Shown here in pieces: positions 15,802 through 24,160 of a stretch of DNA of 64,000 bases. Numbering within the stretch: the first letter of the stretch is position 1; each line of letters starts with the position of its first letter. The notes under the pieces are model-generated. The model ran no database searches. It was not told the DNA's origin and saw nothing but the letters and a program-made list of their open reading frames with translations. This stretch comes from CAIVVT01 sp963838205 (GTDB taxonomy: Bacteria > Acidobacteriota > Terriglobia > Bryobacterales > Bryobacteraceae). Position numbers and translations under genes: made by a program. Location: the NCBI GenBank assembly GCA_963838205.1, contig CAWIQF010000008.1, positions 62,001 through 126,000 of the forward strand, read 5' to 3'.

Positions 15802-16284
15802 ATGGCCTGGAAGCTGCCCCGGATGTGCGGATTGGCGCTCGCGCCGGCGTTAGGCGCCGCGCTAGCCTTGAACGGCTGCGGCGGCGGGTCGAGCGAAAGC
15901 CTGAAAGCGCTGAGCCTGCGCGAGGTGAAGCTGCCGGATGGCCAGATCATCAAAGCCGAAACGGCGCTCGGACCCGAGGAGATGCAGCGCGGGTTGATGT
16001 TTCGCGAGTCGTTGGCGCCGGATCGGGGCATGCTGTTCGTCCACAATGCGGAAGGGCAGTACCCATACTGGATGTACCACTGCAAGATATCGCTGGACAT
16101 GATCTGGATGGACCGCCAGCGGCGGATCGTGGAGATCGCGGAGCAGGTGCCTCCGTGCCCGCCGGGCCCCCCGGAGCAATGCCCGAACTATGGCGGGCAC
16201 GAGCCGGCGATGTTCGTGCTGGAGCTTGCGGCGGGCCAGGCGGCGCGGCATGGGCTGAAGAATGGGCAAGCGATTGAATTCTAG
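15802..16284 (+). CDS. DUF192 family lipoprotein
   Basis: A 160-residue protein with a signal and lipobox (LALNGC) at the N-terminus, so it should be lipid-anchored with the cysteine at about residue 25. The DUF192 domain follows: VKLPDGQIIKAETALGPEEMQRGLMFRESL, then MLFVHNAEGQYPYWMYHCKISLDMIWMD. The molecular role of DUF192 proteins is unknown. A few residues are unusual: the segment VPPCPPGPPEQCPNYGGHEPA carries two extra cysteines. It is divergent from mqnP and followed by larB after 52 bases, possibly in one transcript. Confidence 0.88.
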   Translation: MAWKLPRMCGLALAPALGAALALNGCGGGSSESLKALSLREVKLPDGQIIKAETALGPEEMQRGLMFRESLAPDRGMLFVHNAEGQYPYWMYHCKISLDMIWMDRQRRIVEIAEQVPPCPPGPPEQCPNYGGHEPAMFVLELAAGQAARHGLKNGQAIEF

Positions 16285-16336
16285 TGATTTTATGGGCCTA
16301 GACAAGGCCGACGCGGGTTGAGCCAGGCCGGGAGAA

Positions 16337-17086
16337 ATGATGGACAGAGATCATCTTAAGTCGCTGCTGGAAGAGGTGCGGGCGGGTGGCATCGAGGTCG
16401 AGGCGGCCATCGAGCGGCTGCGGCACATGCCCTTCGAGAATCTGGGCTTTGCGACCCTGGACCACCACCGCGCGATCCGGACGGGCCTGCCGGAGGTGAT
16501 TTTCGGTCCAGGCAAGACGACCGAAGAAGTTGTCGCCATTGCGTCCAGCCTGCTGGCCAGAAGTTCGAACGTGCTGGCGACGCGGACAACCCCCGCGGCC
16601 TATGCGCTGGTCAAGGAGCAGTTTCCGGAGGCCGAATACTTTCCCCGTTCGGGCGCACTACGGGTTTTCCGCGACCGGACGATCCACGGCAAGGGCCGGC
16701 TGGTGGTGATCAGCGCCGGCACGACCGACCTGCCGGTGGCCGAAGAAGCGGTGGTGACCGCCGAGATCATGGGCAACGAGGTGGAGCTGGTTCAGGACGT
16801 CGGAGTGGCGGGCATCCACCGGCTATTCGGCCACTTCGACACGCTCAAGCAGGCGCGCGTGATCGTGGTGTGCGCGGGCATGGAGGGTGCGCTGCCGAGC
16901 GCGGTCGGCGGCATGGTGAGCTGCCCGGTGATCGCCGTGCCGACCAGCGTCGGCTACGGAGCGCACTTCCACGGCCTGGCATCGCTGCTCAGCATGCTGA
17001 ACAGTTGCGCCAGCAACGTTTCCGTGGTCAACATCGACAATGGCTTCGGGGGCGGTTACGTGGCCAGCCTGATCAACCGGCTGTAA
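16337..17086 (+). CDS. larB: Pyridinium-3,5-biscarboxylic acid mononucleotide synthase
   Basis: A 249-residue PurE-like carboxylase/hydrolase that starts biosynthesis of the nickel-pincer nucleotide cofactor of lactate racemase and related enzymes, by carboxylating nicotinic acid adenine dinucleotide. The N-terminal helix region, ESLLEEVRAG-like LKSLLEEVRAGGIEVEAAIERL, and FATLDHHRAIRTGLPEVIFGPGKT are LarB hallmarks. The C-terminal PurE-like core shows VISAGTTDLPVAEEAVVTAE, VVCAGMEGALPSAVGGM and VPTSVGYGAHFHGLASLLSMLNSCA. Two ATGs occur in tandem (16337 and 16340), with GGGAGAA just before. larC is 33 kb further on; larA and larE are not seen. Confidence 0.94.
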   Translation: MMDRDHLKSLLEEVRAGGIEVEAAIERLRHMPFENLGFATLDHHRAIRTGLPEVIFGPGKTTEEVVAIASSLLARSSNVLATRTTPAAYALVKEQFPEAEYFPRSGALRVFRDRTIHGKGRLVVISAGTTDLPVAEEAVVTAEIMGNEVELVQDVGVAGIHRLFGHFDTLKQARVIVVCAGMEGALPSAVGGMVSCPVIAVPTSVGYGAHFHGLASLLSMLNSCASNVSVVNIDNGFGGGYVASLINRL

Positions 17087-17100
17087 CAGCCGGCGGGGTT

Positions 17101-17484
17101 TCAGCCCGTGGCGGCCAAGATCGGCATTTCGGCCGACTTGGCGAACAAGTAAAACTCAAACAGGGGGGTCGGCTCGCCGCGGCCCCAGCGGCTCAGTTTC
17201 CACTGAGCGCGCAGATACCGCGCGTCGGCGTGCGCGGCCAGATCCACGAGAATTGTGTACACGCCGCAGTAGAACTTCTGCGGGAATGCAAAGACCGGTT
17301 TGTCGCCCCAATCGTTGCCATCGGCCGACGCCCAGATCGTTAGATCCAGGCTCTCTTGCTCGATGATTCGTGTGATCCCGAGCGTCACGTTCAGCAACGT
17401 GGGGGTATTCTCTCCGAGGTCGATCGCTGGTCCGGCGCTATCTTGCCGGACCACCTGCTCTTCCAGCAGAAAAGTCGGCAGCAT
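17101..17484 (-). CDS. Unknown 127-residue protein
   Basis: I do not recognise this protein with certainty. From ATG 17484 it reads MLPTFLLEEQVVRQDSAGPA, then a beta-rich region with ITRIIEQESLDLTIWASADGNDWG, FPQKFYCGVYTILVDLA and YLRAQWKLSRWGRG. The pattern (alternating hydrophobic strands and Trp-containing turns) suggests a small beta-sandwich resembling discoidin or galactose-binding folds, but this is only an impression. The start is supported by GGAGG and AAAGGGA upstream. The open frame extends further up to 17628, but that part has low coding character. A small hairpin, CCCGC-TCTTC-GCGGG, lies at 17510-17524 in the presumed leader. It is convergent with larB, 14 bases apart. Confidence 0.65.
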   Translation of the reverse strand: MLPTFLLEEQVVRQDSAGPAIDLGENTPTLLNVTLGITRIIEQESLDLTIWASADGNDWGDKPVFAFPQKFYCGVYTILVDLAAHADARYLRAQWKLSRWGRGEPTPLFEFYLFAKSAEMPILAATG

Positions 17485-17726
17485 GGTTCCCTTTACCTCC
17501 GGCGCATAACCCGCTCTTCGCGGGCAAATTGAGCAAATGCGTGACCACCGCTGATACAGTGGCCACTTGTCCAAGGTTCTCACACCTTGCGCCAAAATAA
17601 AGCGAATAATCGATTGCACTTGGAACAATAAAACGAAATCAACCAGTTTAATCCAGCTTGAACCGATACACGATCATGGAGTGTTACATCTGAGCCGATA
17701 TGACCCACAAAATCGCTTCCGGGCCC

Positions 17727-19898
17727 TCAGGATGGACGCCGCGCGGGCGTTTTTTTCTTGATCGAGGAGCCTTGGGAACCGGTCTGGCCGGCAGAGGGTT
17801 CGGCCACGTCCGAGGCGTACAACCAGCGGTACAGTTCCGCGTTTCGTTGGACGATCTGCACGTAGTCGCGAGTCTGCGCGAAGGGGATCGTTTCGACGAA
17901 CTCGCTGGCTTCTTCAAAATGCCCCCACCCGCGCCACAACACTACGCGGCTATGCCCGGCATTGTAGGACGCGAGGGCGTCCTCGACGCGGCCGCCGCAG
18001 GAATCGAGCAAACGGCGAAAGTAGAAGGTGCCCAGGCGAATGTTGGTCTCGGGCTGGGTCAGCATTGCGGCGCGGAATCCGCGCAGTTTCGTCTTGCGCG
18101 CCAGTTCTCGTCCGGAGGATGGCATGACTTGCATCAGGCCGACGGCTTTGGAGGAGGAAATGGCCTGGGGATTGAACTCCGACTCCTGGCGGATGAGCGC
18201 GGCGACCAGGAACGGATCGAGGCCGTTGGCCCGGGCGTACTTTTCGAGCAGCGCGCGATAGGGCAGCGGGAAGGCCAGACGCCAGAAACGAAGCGGCGCC
18301 CCCTCGCGCGGGAGGAACAGGTAGTGCGGAAGCACGCCCTTGATATGGCGCATGGCCCGGTCGGGCGCGCCGTTGCGGGTGGCCATTTCGGCCAGTTCGA
18401 GGGCCACGGGCCAGGGCTGAGCGTCCGTCCGGACGGCAAAGCGGAGTTCGCTTTCGGCCCAGACGTCGAGGCCGGCCTGTTCGAGCAGCCGCGCGCGTTC
18501 GATGCGGCGGGCGGTGGCTGGGTCGGGATTGAAGTCGGCCTGTCGCGGCCGCTCGGGGAATGCGACGCCGGCGAGGAACGCCTCCACTGCCTGGGAAGGC
18601 TGCAGCCGCTGCGACTCCAACCGCTGCAGAATGGGCCGCGCGACGATCGTGTAGTAATAGTTCGGGTAGCGGCGGGCGAGGAAGCGGTGCCAGGTCAGAG
18701 CTGCCGCGCCATCTCCGGACTTTTCCGCCAGCCGAGCCAGGTAGAACACCGCGGCTCCTGCTTTCTCCGAGGTTGGATAGAGCTGCAGGTGCTGCCGCAG
18801 GAGCTGGGCAGCGGCGGGGTCGCGATGGCGATAGGCCCACCAGATGGCGCGCCAATGACACAGCGGAGCCTCGGGGGCATCGGGAAACGATTCGGCACAG
18901 GCGGTGAAAATGGGCTGTTGGCGCGGGTCGTCCGTGACGAGAAACAGGTTGGAAGCGCTGGCCAGCGCGCGCAGACGCCACAGCGAACCGGGCGCGGCGG
19001 CGGATAACGTGGCCAGAGTGGCGTCCAGACTGTCGCCGCGATCCAACCGGCGCTGACACAGGGCGATCGAGTAGAGGCGCTCGGCCTCGACCTCGCCTGC
19101 CTGCGGGCCCAGCGCTTCGAGCTCCGATAGCGCCGCACTCGCGTTGCCGGAGTTGCCGGAATAATAGGGCGCAGCGGCGGCGCGCACGCGTGCGAGATCG
19201 CGGCCGGCGCCCGGGAAATCGGCGGCAATGGCGGCGTACTCCTGGCGCGCCGCAACCAGTTCGCCGGCGTCGCGGATCCTGTCCGCGCGTTCAAAACGCA
19301 ACCCCACGGGCGTTTCAGGGTAGCCGGCGCCGAGAGCGGAGCGCAGGCGATCGAGCGCCAGCGCGGCATCCAGCGCTTCGGGCGAACGCGGGTAACGGTC
19401 GTAGACGATCTGATAAATGAGCGCTGCCTCCTTCGTCGAACCGGCCGATTCCAGCGCGCGGGCGCGCACCAGGGCGGCTTCCGGAAGCGGCAGAGAACTC
19501 TCAGCCGCGCGGGCCAGCAAGGCCAGCGCCTTACGCGGCTCATTGATCTCGATCCAGGCGCGCGCGCCCACGACAGCGGCGCGGGCGGCCAGCGGGGAGG
19601 GCGGCTGCATCGCCGCGACCTGCTCGGCCGCGGCCGCCGATTCGGCGTAGTGACGCGCCTGGAACTGAGCTTTCGCGAGGAAAAAGGAGGCGTAGTCGCG
19701 CACCGCGGGCACGGCGGAGCGGGCATCCGTCAAAGCCCGAATCGCCTGTGGCAAATGGCCTTCCTCGAGCGCTCGGGAGCCTTCGGCGAGCAGACGCAGA
19801 CCCCCGCTCGAAGGCGGTGGCGGCGAGGTTGGCGCGGCCAGTGGCGCGCTAAACCAGAGGGCCAGGATAATCCGGGCCCAGCAGCGATGCATCGTCAT
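17727..19898 (-). CDS. Soluble lytic murein transglycosylase (Slt-like)
   Basis: A 723-residue periplasmic peptidoglycan-cleaving enzyme. It begins with a signal peptide (MTMHRCWARIILALWFSAPLAA). The long middle part (residues about 30-520) is a helical tetratricopeptide/Slt70 U-domain-like solenoid with repeats such as LPQAIRALTDARSAVP and KAGAAVFYLARLAEKSGD. The C-terminal SLT domain (about 560-690) carries the catalytic glutamate in LVAALIRQESEFNPQAISSS, followed by AVGLMQVMPSSGRELA and ALASYNAGHSRVVLW. A lysine/arginine tail KKKTPARR ends the protein. Its first 50 bases overlap the 3' end of the 374-residue gene upstream, so both are probably expressed together. Confidence 0.93.
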   Translation of the reverse strand: MTMHRCWARIILALWFSAPLAAPTSPPPPSSGGLRLLAEGSRALEEGHLPQAIRALTDARSAVPAVRDYASFFLAKAQFQARHYAESAAAAEQVAAMQPPSPLAARAAVVGARAWIEINEPRKALALLARAAESSLPLPEAALVRARALESAGSTKEAALIYQIVYDRYPRSPEALDAALALDRLRSALGAGYPETPVGLRFERADRIRDAGELVAARQEYAAIAADFPGAGRDLARVRAAAAPYYSGNSGNASAALSELEALGPQAGEVEAERLYSIALCQRRLDRGDSLDATLATLSAAAPGSLWRLRALASASNLFLVTDDPRQQPIFTACAESFPDAPEAPLCHWRAIWWAYRHRDPAAAQLLRQHLQLYPTSEKAGAAVFYLARLAEKSGDGAAALTWHRFLARRYPNYYYTIVARPILQRLESQRLQPSQAVEAFLAGVAFPERPRQADFNPDPATARRIERARLLEQAGLDVWAESELRFAVRTDAQPWPVALELAEMATRNGAPDRAMRHIKGVLPHYLFLPREGAPLRFWRLAFPLPYRALLEKYARANGLDPFLVAALIRQESEFNPQAISSSKAVGLMQVMPSSGRELARKTKLRGFRAAMLTQPETNIRLGTFYFRRLLDSCGGRVEDALASYNAGHSRVVLWRGWGHFEEASEFVETIPFAQTRDYVQIVQRNAELYRWLYASDVAEPSAGQTGSQGSSIKKKTPARRPS

Positions 19899-20973
19899 TC
19901 GCCAGCGTCCGCACCAGCTCCACGTGGAAGTAATCGATCATGGTCGGCGTGGACAGGAAGTCGTTGCTGAATTGCTCGCGGCCTTGCTCGATTTCCTTCC
20001 GCAGCGCCTCGAAGAGATTTTGGTTGTCGCGGCCTTCCTTGACCGCCTGGGCGCGATACAGGCGCATTTCGGCGACACGGACGCGGGCGAAGCGCTGGGC
20101 CCGCGCGTGAGTCTCCTGCTCGTCCCGGGGCAGCTTGGTGAGATCCGGGACGACACTGACGGGCACCTTCAGCTCAGAATCCGGAGAGATGCCCAGCAAA
20201 TGGCCGACTCCGCCCTTAGCCACCTTTTGTTCCGCCTGCCGCACTTCCAGCGACAAGCCGGCGATCGTGGTCAGCAGTTCCAGGACCGAAACGTTGGCCG
20301 GCACCTCATGACCGGGAATGGCCAGGACTGCCGAGACCTTGCGTTCCTTGCCCGTCCGTTCGGTCACGATCGGCAGCAGAGACACGCGGCAGGACTCATC
20401 CAGAGCCAGCGCCGAGACCAGGGTCTCGGAGATCTCACCGGGGTCGGCCAGGGCGATGACCGTGTCCATCGAATCGGCGGCGCCTTTGATGGCCGGCGCG
20501 GATTCGAGCGGGATCTTCAGCCCGTCGAGAGCCGGGAACTCTTCACCCTCGGGGGCCCGAAAACCCTCGAAGACGAGTTCACCGGAGAGCAGGCTGAAAA
20601 GGAACGCGCGCGGAGCGACGGCGAGCGCGCCATCGAGCACCGCCGCGGTCCAGGCTGGCAGATCCTCCGCCAGATCGAGCCGGCGCGCAATCTGACTAAT
20701 CTGCTCGCTCCACTTCAGGCGCGCGCTGGAAGCCGCAAGCTCGTCCTGCTCGGCCGTGCGGCGACCGCAGGCGGCTTGGACCTCGTCCGAGAAGCGGCTG
20801 TCGAACTCGACGAATCGTTCCTCCACGATGCGGCCGAGTTGCGACTGCCAATCCTGGCGCAGTTGTTCTTCCACGCGTTCGACGTGCAGTTGCCAAGCGG
20901 CAGCGAGTTGCTCATGGAGCAATTCCTCCTGCTGCACGACGAAATCTTTTTTTGAAAGCGGCACTTGTTCCAT
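19849..20973 (-). CDS. Unknown 374-residue protein with coiled-coil start and GAF-like middle
   Basis: Function unknown. Residues 1-100 are charged and helical (EQLAAAWQLHVERVEEQLRQ), likely a coiled coil. Residues about 100-250 have the alternating strand/helix pattern of a GAF-type sensor domain (AFLFSLLSGELVFEGFRAPEG, VSLLPIVTERTGKERKVSAVLAI), though no ligand site can be assigned. The C-terminal third is helical (RFARVRVAEMRLYRAQAVKEG, ALRKEIEQGREQFSNDFLS) and ends with MIDYFHVELVRTLANDDA. No signal peptide or membrane helix is seen. It overlaps the lytic transglycosylase start by 50 bases. A link to cell-envelope control is suggested only by this neighbour. Confidence 0.75.
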   Translation of the reverse strand: MEQVPLSKKDFVVQQEELLHEQLAAAWQLHVERVEEQLRQDWQSQLGRIVEERFVEFDSRFSDEVQAACGRRTAEQDELAASSARLKWSEQISQIARRLDLAEDLPAWTAAVLDGALAVAPRAFLFSLLSGELVFEGFRAPEGEEFPALDGLKIPLESAPAIKGAADSMDTVIALADPGEISETLVSALALDESCRVSLLPIVTERTGKERKVSAVLAIPGHEVPANVSVLELLTTIAGLSLEVRQAEQKVAKGGVGHLLGISPDSELKVPVSVVPDLTKLPRDEQETHARAQRFARVRVAEMRLYRAQAVKEGRDNQNLFEALRKEIEQGREQFSNDFLSTPTMIDYFHVELVRTLANDDASLLGPDYPGPLV

Positions 20974-21020
20974 AGTAATTTGCTCGCTACTCCCCGCGAA
21001 CGGAGACCTTCATTTGAATT

Positions 21021-23498
21021 CTAACGCTCATGGGGCTGATTTCCGCCGTCGGAATCCAACCGGAATGGCAGAAAAGTACCGGAGAACTTTAGATTGATGG
21101 TACTGGCGGCGAGATCGGCGTGCCAGCGGCCGTTGCCCGCGGAGCCGCCGGAGCCGAGCATTGGCGTTCCCGCGTCCTCGGCTTCGACGCCCGATAAACG
21201 CAGCCGTTGCTCCGTTCGGGAGGCATCGTAGTCGAATCCGAGAGCGACCTGTTCCAGCGTTTCCGCCGACAGTTCGAGGCGGCGCGCGCTCAACTGGCCG
21301 CTGCAGCGGATCGAATCGAGCAGGTCGTCGCCGAAGCCGGCGGCTGAGAAGTCGACCTCCCCGTCGACGCTGCCATGGTCTTCCCATTCGAGCGCATCGA
21401 CCACGCCGCGCAGACGGTAGCGGGGCACGGACCCACCCAGGTAAACGGAAGCGCGGCCGAGGATTCGCCCCCCGGACTGGCCGGCCTCGACCTGCGCCAC
21501 GTCGATCGAGTCGCCGGTCCACAGAATATGGGCGGCGAGCTTGGTGAACCGGTATCCAGCCACGCTCAGCGCCCCGGCCGTGACGCGGCCATCCCAGTGC
21601 CGTGCGGCGAGCCAGGCGGGCAGCGGCGTCTTGCGGAAAGCGAGGGTGCGATCGAGCAAGCTGGCGCGCAGCCCGAGCACGGGCTGGAAGAGACGTTCCA
21701 GTTCCGGCGCGGAGAGCGCGTCCACGGCCACGCTGAAGTGCAGCGGTTGGGCGGCAGGGGGCTGCCAGGAAGCTTCACCCGTCCAGGCCAGAGATCCCCA
21801 GTGGCCGGCGGCACGGCGTAAGTGCCAGGCCGGACCGGCGACGGTGAGCAGGCCGCGGTCCAGCCGCAGGGCCTCCGCCGTTCCCTCCACTGCACACTTG
21901 AAATCGGCGAGGCGCAAAGTCCCGGCCCAGCGGGTCTCCGGCTCAGGTTCTTGGGCCAGGTTACCGGCCAGTGCCGCGCGTTCAGCACCCGCTGCCGTCC
22001 GCTCCAGGCGCAGATCGCCGTCCAATTCGCCGTCGTCGCAATTTGCCAGCGCCGGAGGCGGCGCCACATCGGGAAAGCCGGAGAGGGCCGCCCGCAGGTC
22101 CTTCCAACTGGTACCCTTCATAGTGGACGCGATGGCGAGCGAGCCAGCGGAGACGTCCCAATCGGCAGTGACCTCGGCCGATCCCGACGTGGCGCCGGCA
22201 AGGGTCGCGGATTCGACGGAGAGCCGTGTGCCATCCACCAGGAAGCTCGCCGATTCGATGCGATACGGACTGGATGCCCCGAGGCGCAAGACGCCGTTGT
22301 GGAGTTCGATCAAACCGTGGGCCGGGGCGGTGGAGGCAAAGTCGAGCGGGCCGGTGAGAGTGCCCTCGACGTTGAGGCCGGGTGGAACCGGCGCGCCCAG
22401 GCGGGCGGCAACATCGAGCAGCGTGGCGGCGGGGAGGCCGTCGAACAGGAATCGCGCCTGCCAGGCGACGCGGGTGAACAAGCTCTCGCCCGTCAAATGG
22501 AAGCTGACGGGCAAACCGGCGGCATCTTTCGGCGGGACCGTGCCGACTTCGACGGTCTGCTGGTTGAGGTTGAGAACGCCGGCGTAGGGAATCGACCAGT
22601 TACGGCCTCGAACACCGAACAACGAGGGCTTCTCCAGATCGCCGAGCCGCAACGTGCCCCGCACCTGCAAATTATCGGGCGGCCCGGAAAAGTGAGCCCG
22701 CGACGAGAGCCGCCCCTGCACGCCGGGATCGCGCCCGGTGAGCAGAACGGCGACTTCGGAAATGACGCTCCGTTCCAGTTCGAGGTCCAGGTCCAGAATG
22801 CCTTTGTTGCCGCCGGCGGGCCGCCAGCGCCCGGACCCTGACAACCGGCCAAACCCTTCCGCCGAGCGGTCGGTCCGCGCGGGCGATGCTTCATAACTCC
22901 AGGAGTAGTCGCCGTCGGGCGACGAAGGCGCATCGAGATCCAGATCCACCGAGTTGAGAAAGTACGCTGACTTTCGCAGTCCGTCGCGGAAGTTGATGCG
23001 ACTGTTGCGGACCCGCATTCTGGGGGCGCGCCGGTCGCGCTGCAGGCCGCCGGTCATCCGCGAGAGAAAGATGGCGAAGTTCCAGCCGCTCTCCTCGGTA
23101 CGGGCGATGTTGAGACTGGCCTGATCCAGGAGCACGGAAGAACATTCGACCCGGCCATGCAGCAGGCTGCCCCAGCGCAGCCCGACCTGGATCTCGCTGA
23201 CGTAGGCCAGCGGCTCGATGCCGAAGGCCGGGGCGTCGTGGATCACCAGGTTTTTCGCCGACAGCCCGGGTGACGGATACAGACTGTAGCGGACGTCGCT
23301 CAGCTCGACCGTGCGGTCCAAGCTGCGCTCGAGCGCCGATTTCAACGGGGCTTCAAATCGCGTGGCGGAGACGTGGGGGGCCAGTACGATGCCCGCACCG
23401 TAGAGCAGCGCCAGCACCAACACGAGCAGCACGACGCGTCCCCATTTGAACCTGCGTCGCTCGGCGGGCTCCATCGTGGCGGCGGCCGGCTGGCTCAT
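21021..23498 (-). CDS. AsmA-like membrane-anchored protein
   Basis: An 825-residue protein with an N-terminal transmembrane helix (VVLLVLVLALLYGAGIVLA, residues about 21-39) and a very long beta-strand-rich periplasmic part, the architecture of AsmA/TamB-related proteins that handle lipids between the membranes. Early residues show the typical AsmA start: FEAPLKSALERSLDRTVELSDVRYSLYPSPGLSAKNLVIHD. Later repeats such as RILGRASVYLGGSVPRYRLRGVVDALEW fit the AsmA C-terminal repeats. The start overlaps the mobA-like stop (ATGA), so it is the third gene of an xdhC-mobA-asmA transcript. The transported lipid is unknown. Confidence 0.82.
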   Translation of the reverse strand: MSQPAAATMEPAERRRFKWGRVVLLVLVLALLYGAGIVLAPHVSATRFEAPLKSALERSLDRTVELSDVRYSLYPSPGLSAKNLVIHDAPAFGIEPLAYVSEIQVGLRWGSLLHGRVECSSVLLDQASLNIARTEESGWNFAIFLSRMTGGLQRDRRAPRMRVRNSRINFRDGLRKSAYFLNSVDLDLDAPSSPDGDYSWSYEASPARTDRSAEGFGRLSGSGRWRPAGGNKGILDLDLELERSVISEVAVLLTGRDPGVQGRLSSRAHFSGPPDNLQVRGTLRLGDLEKPSLFGVRGRNWSIPYAGVLNLNQQTVEVGTVPPKDAAGLPVSFHLTGESLFTRVAWQARFLFDGLPAATLLDVAARLGAPVPPGLNVEGTLTGPLDFASTAPAHGLIELHNGVLRLGASSPYRIESASFLVDGTRLSVESATLAGATSGSAEVTADWDVSAGSLAIASTMKGTSWKDLRAALSGFPDVAPPPALANCDDGELDGDLRLERTAAGAERAALAGNLAQEPEPETRWAGTLRLADFKCAVEGTAEALRLDRGLLTVAGPAWHLRRAAGHWGSLAWTGEASWQPPAAQPLHFSVAVDALSAPELERLFQPVLGLRASLLDRTLAFRKTPLPAWLAARHWDGRVTAGALSVAGYRFTKLAAHILWTGDSIDVAQVEAGQSGGRILGRASVYLGGSVPRYRLRGVVDALEWEDHGSVDGEVDFSAAGFGDDLLDSIRCSGQLSARRLELSAETLEQVALGFDYDASRTEQRLRLSGVEAEDAGTPMLGSGGSAGNGRWHADLAASTINLKFSGTFLPFRLDSDGGNQPHER

Positions 23499-24160
23499 CG
23501 CGGCGACCTGTCATCCGCGACGTCGCCGGCGGCGCGCTCTTCGATGCTCTGCGGCCGAGGCAACGCCTGCTCACGCCATTGCTCATAGGCAGCGGGATCG
23601 TCGATGTCGTCCAGAATGGCGCTGTTGGGCACTTCCACGAGGCGAGTGGCGGCGCGGCGGGCTTGCAGCACGTCGCGAGCCGTGGCGCCATCGGGCAGAG
23701 CCATGTACTCGCCGGCGCAGGATGCGCGCAGCAGCACTGGATGGCCGCGCCGGCCGTGGAACACCGGTACGACGTAATCCGCTGCGCCGAATGCGTTCTT
23801 CAATGCGAGCACGGTGTCGCGCCCGACGCCGGGCGCATCGACGGGCGTGAAGAAGACGCCCTGCGCGGCATGCGCGGCCGCCCGCAAGCCGCACTGCAGC
23901 GAGCTGATCTGACCGCGGGCAGGATTGGGATTGAGAACGAAGACGATTTCAGAGGCCCGGCGGGTGGCAGCCGCGATCCGCTCCGCGTCAGCGCCCAGCA
24001 CGGCGTAGACGGCGCAGCCGCAGTCCAGAAAAACGCCGGCCAGCCGATCGAGAAAGGTCGCGTCGGCGCCGGCGTCGAGGAGCGCCTTCGGCATGCCCAT
24101 GCGGGAGGAGGAGCCGGCGGCGAGGATAATGGCGGCGAATTCCGGAGTCGCGAGAGTCAC
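23495..24160 (-). CDS. MobA-like molybdenum-cofactor nucleotidyltransferase
   Basis: A 221-residue MobA/MocA-type nucleotidyltransferase. The signature AAIILAAGSSSRMGMPKALL is at residues about 8-27, followed by GQISSLQCGLRAAAHAAQGVFFTPVDAPG, where the Asp binds metal. Such enzymes add CMP or GMP to molybdopterin. The GTG start at 24160 overlaps the xdhC stop in a GTGA. Together with XdhC this suggests maturation of a molybdenum hydroxylase, but no xdhAB/coxLMS genes are in the window. The C-terminus ends in AAGDVADDRSPR. A general sugar-nucleotide transferase role cannot be ruled out, but the XdhC partnership makes MocA most likely. Confidence 0.88.
   Translation of the reverse strand: MTLATPEFAAIILAAGSSSRMGMPKALLDAGADATFLDRLAGVFLDCGCAVYAVLGADAERIAAATRRASEIVFVLNPNPARGQISSLQCGLRAAAHAAQGVFFTPVDAPGVGRDTVLALKNAFGAADYVVPVFHGRRGHPVLLRASCAGEYMALPDGATARDVLQARRAATRLVEVPNSAILDDIDDPAAYEQWREQALPRPQSIEERAAGDVADDRSPR

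Noticed and set aside
17736..17757. Hairpin ACGCC-GCGCG-GGCGT followed by seven T on the plus strand
   Set aside because: It looks like an intrinsic terminator, but no plus-strand gene ends there; it lies in the lysine/arginine-rich end of the slt gene. Could limit antisense transcription, but evidence is thin.
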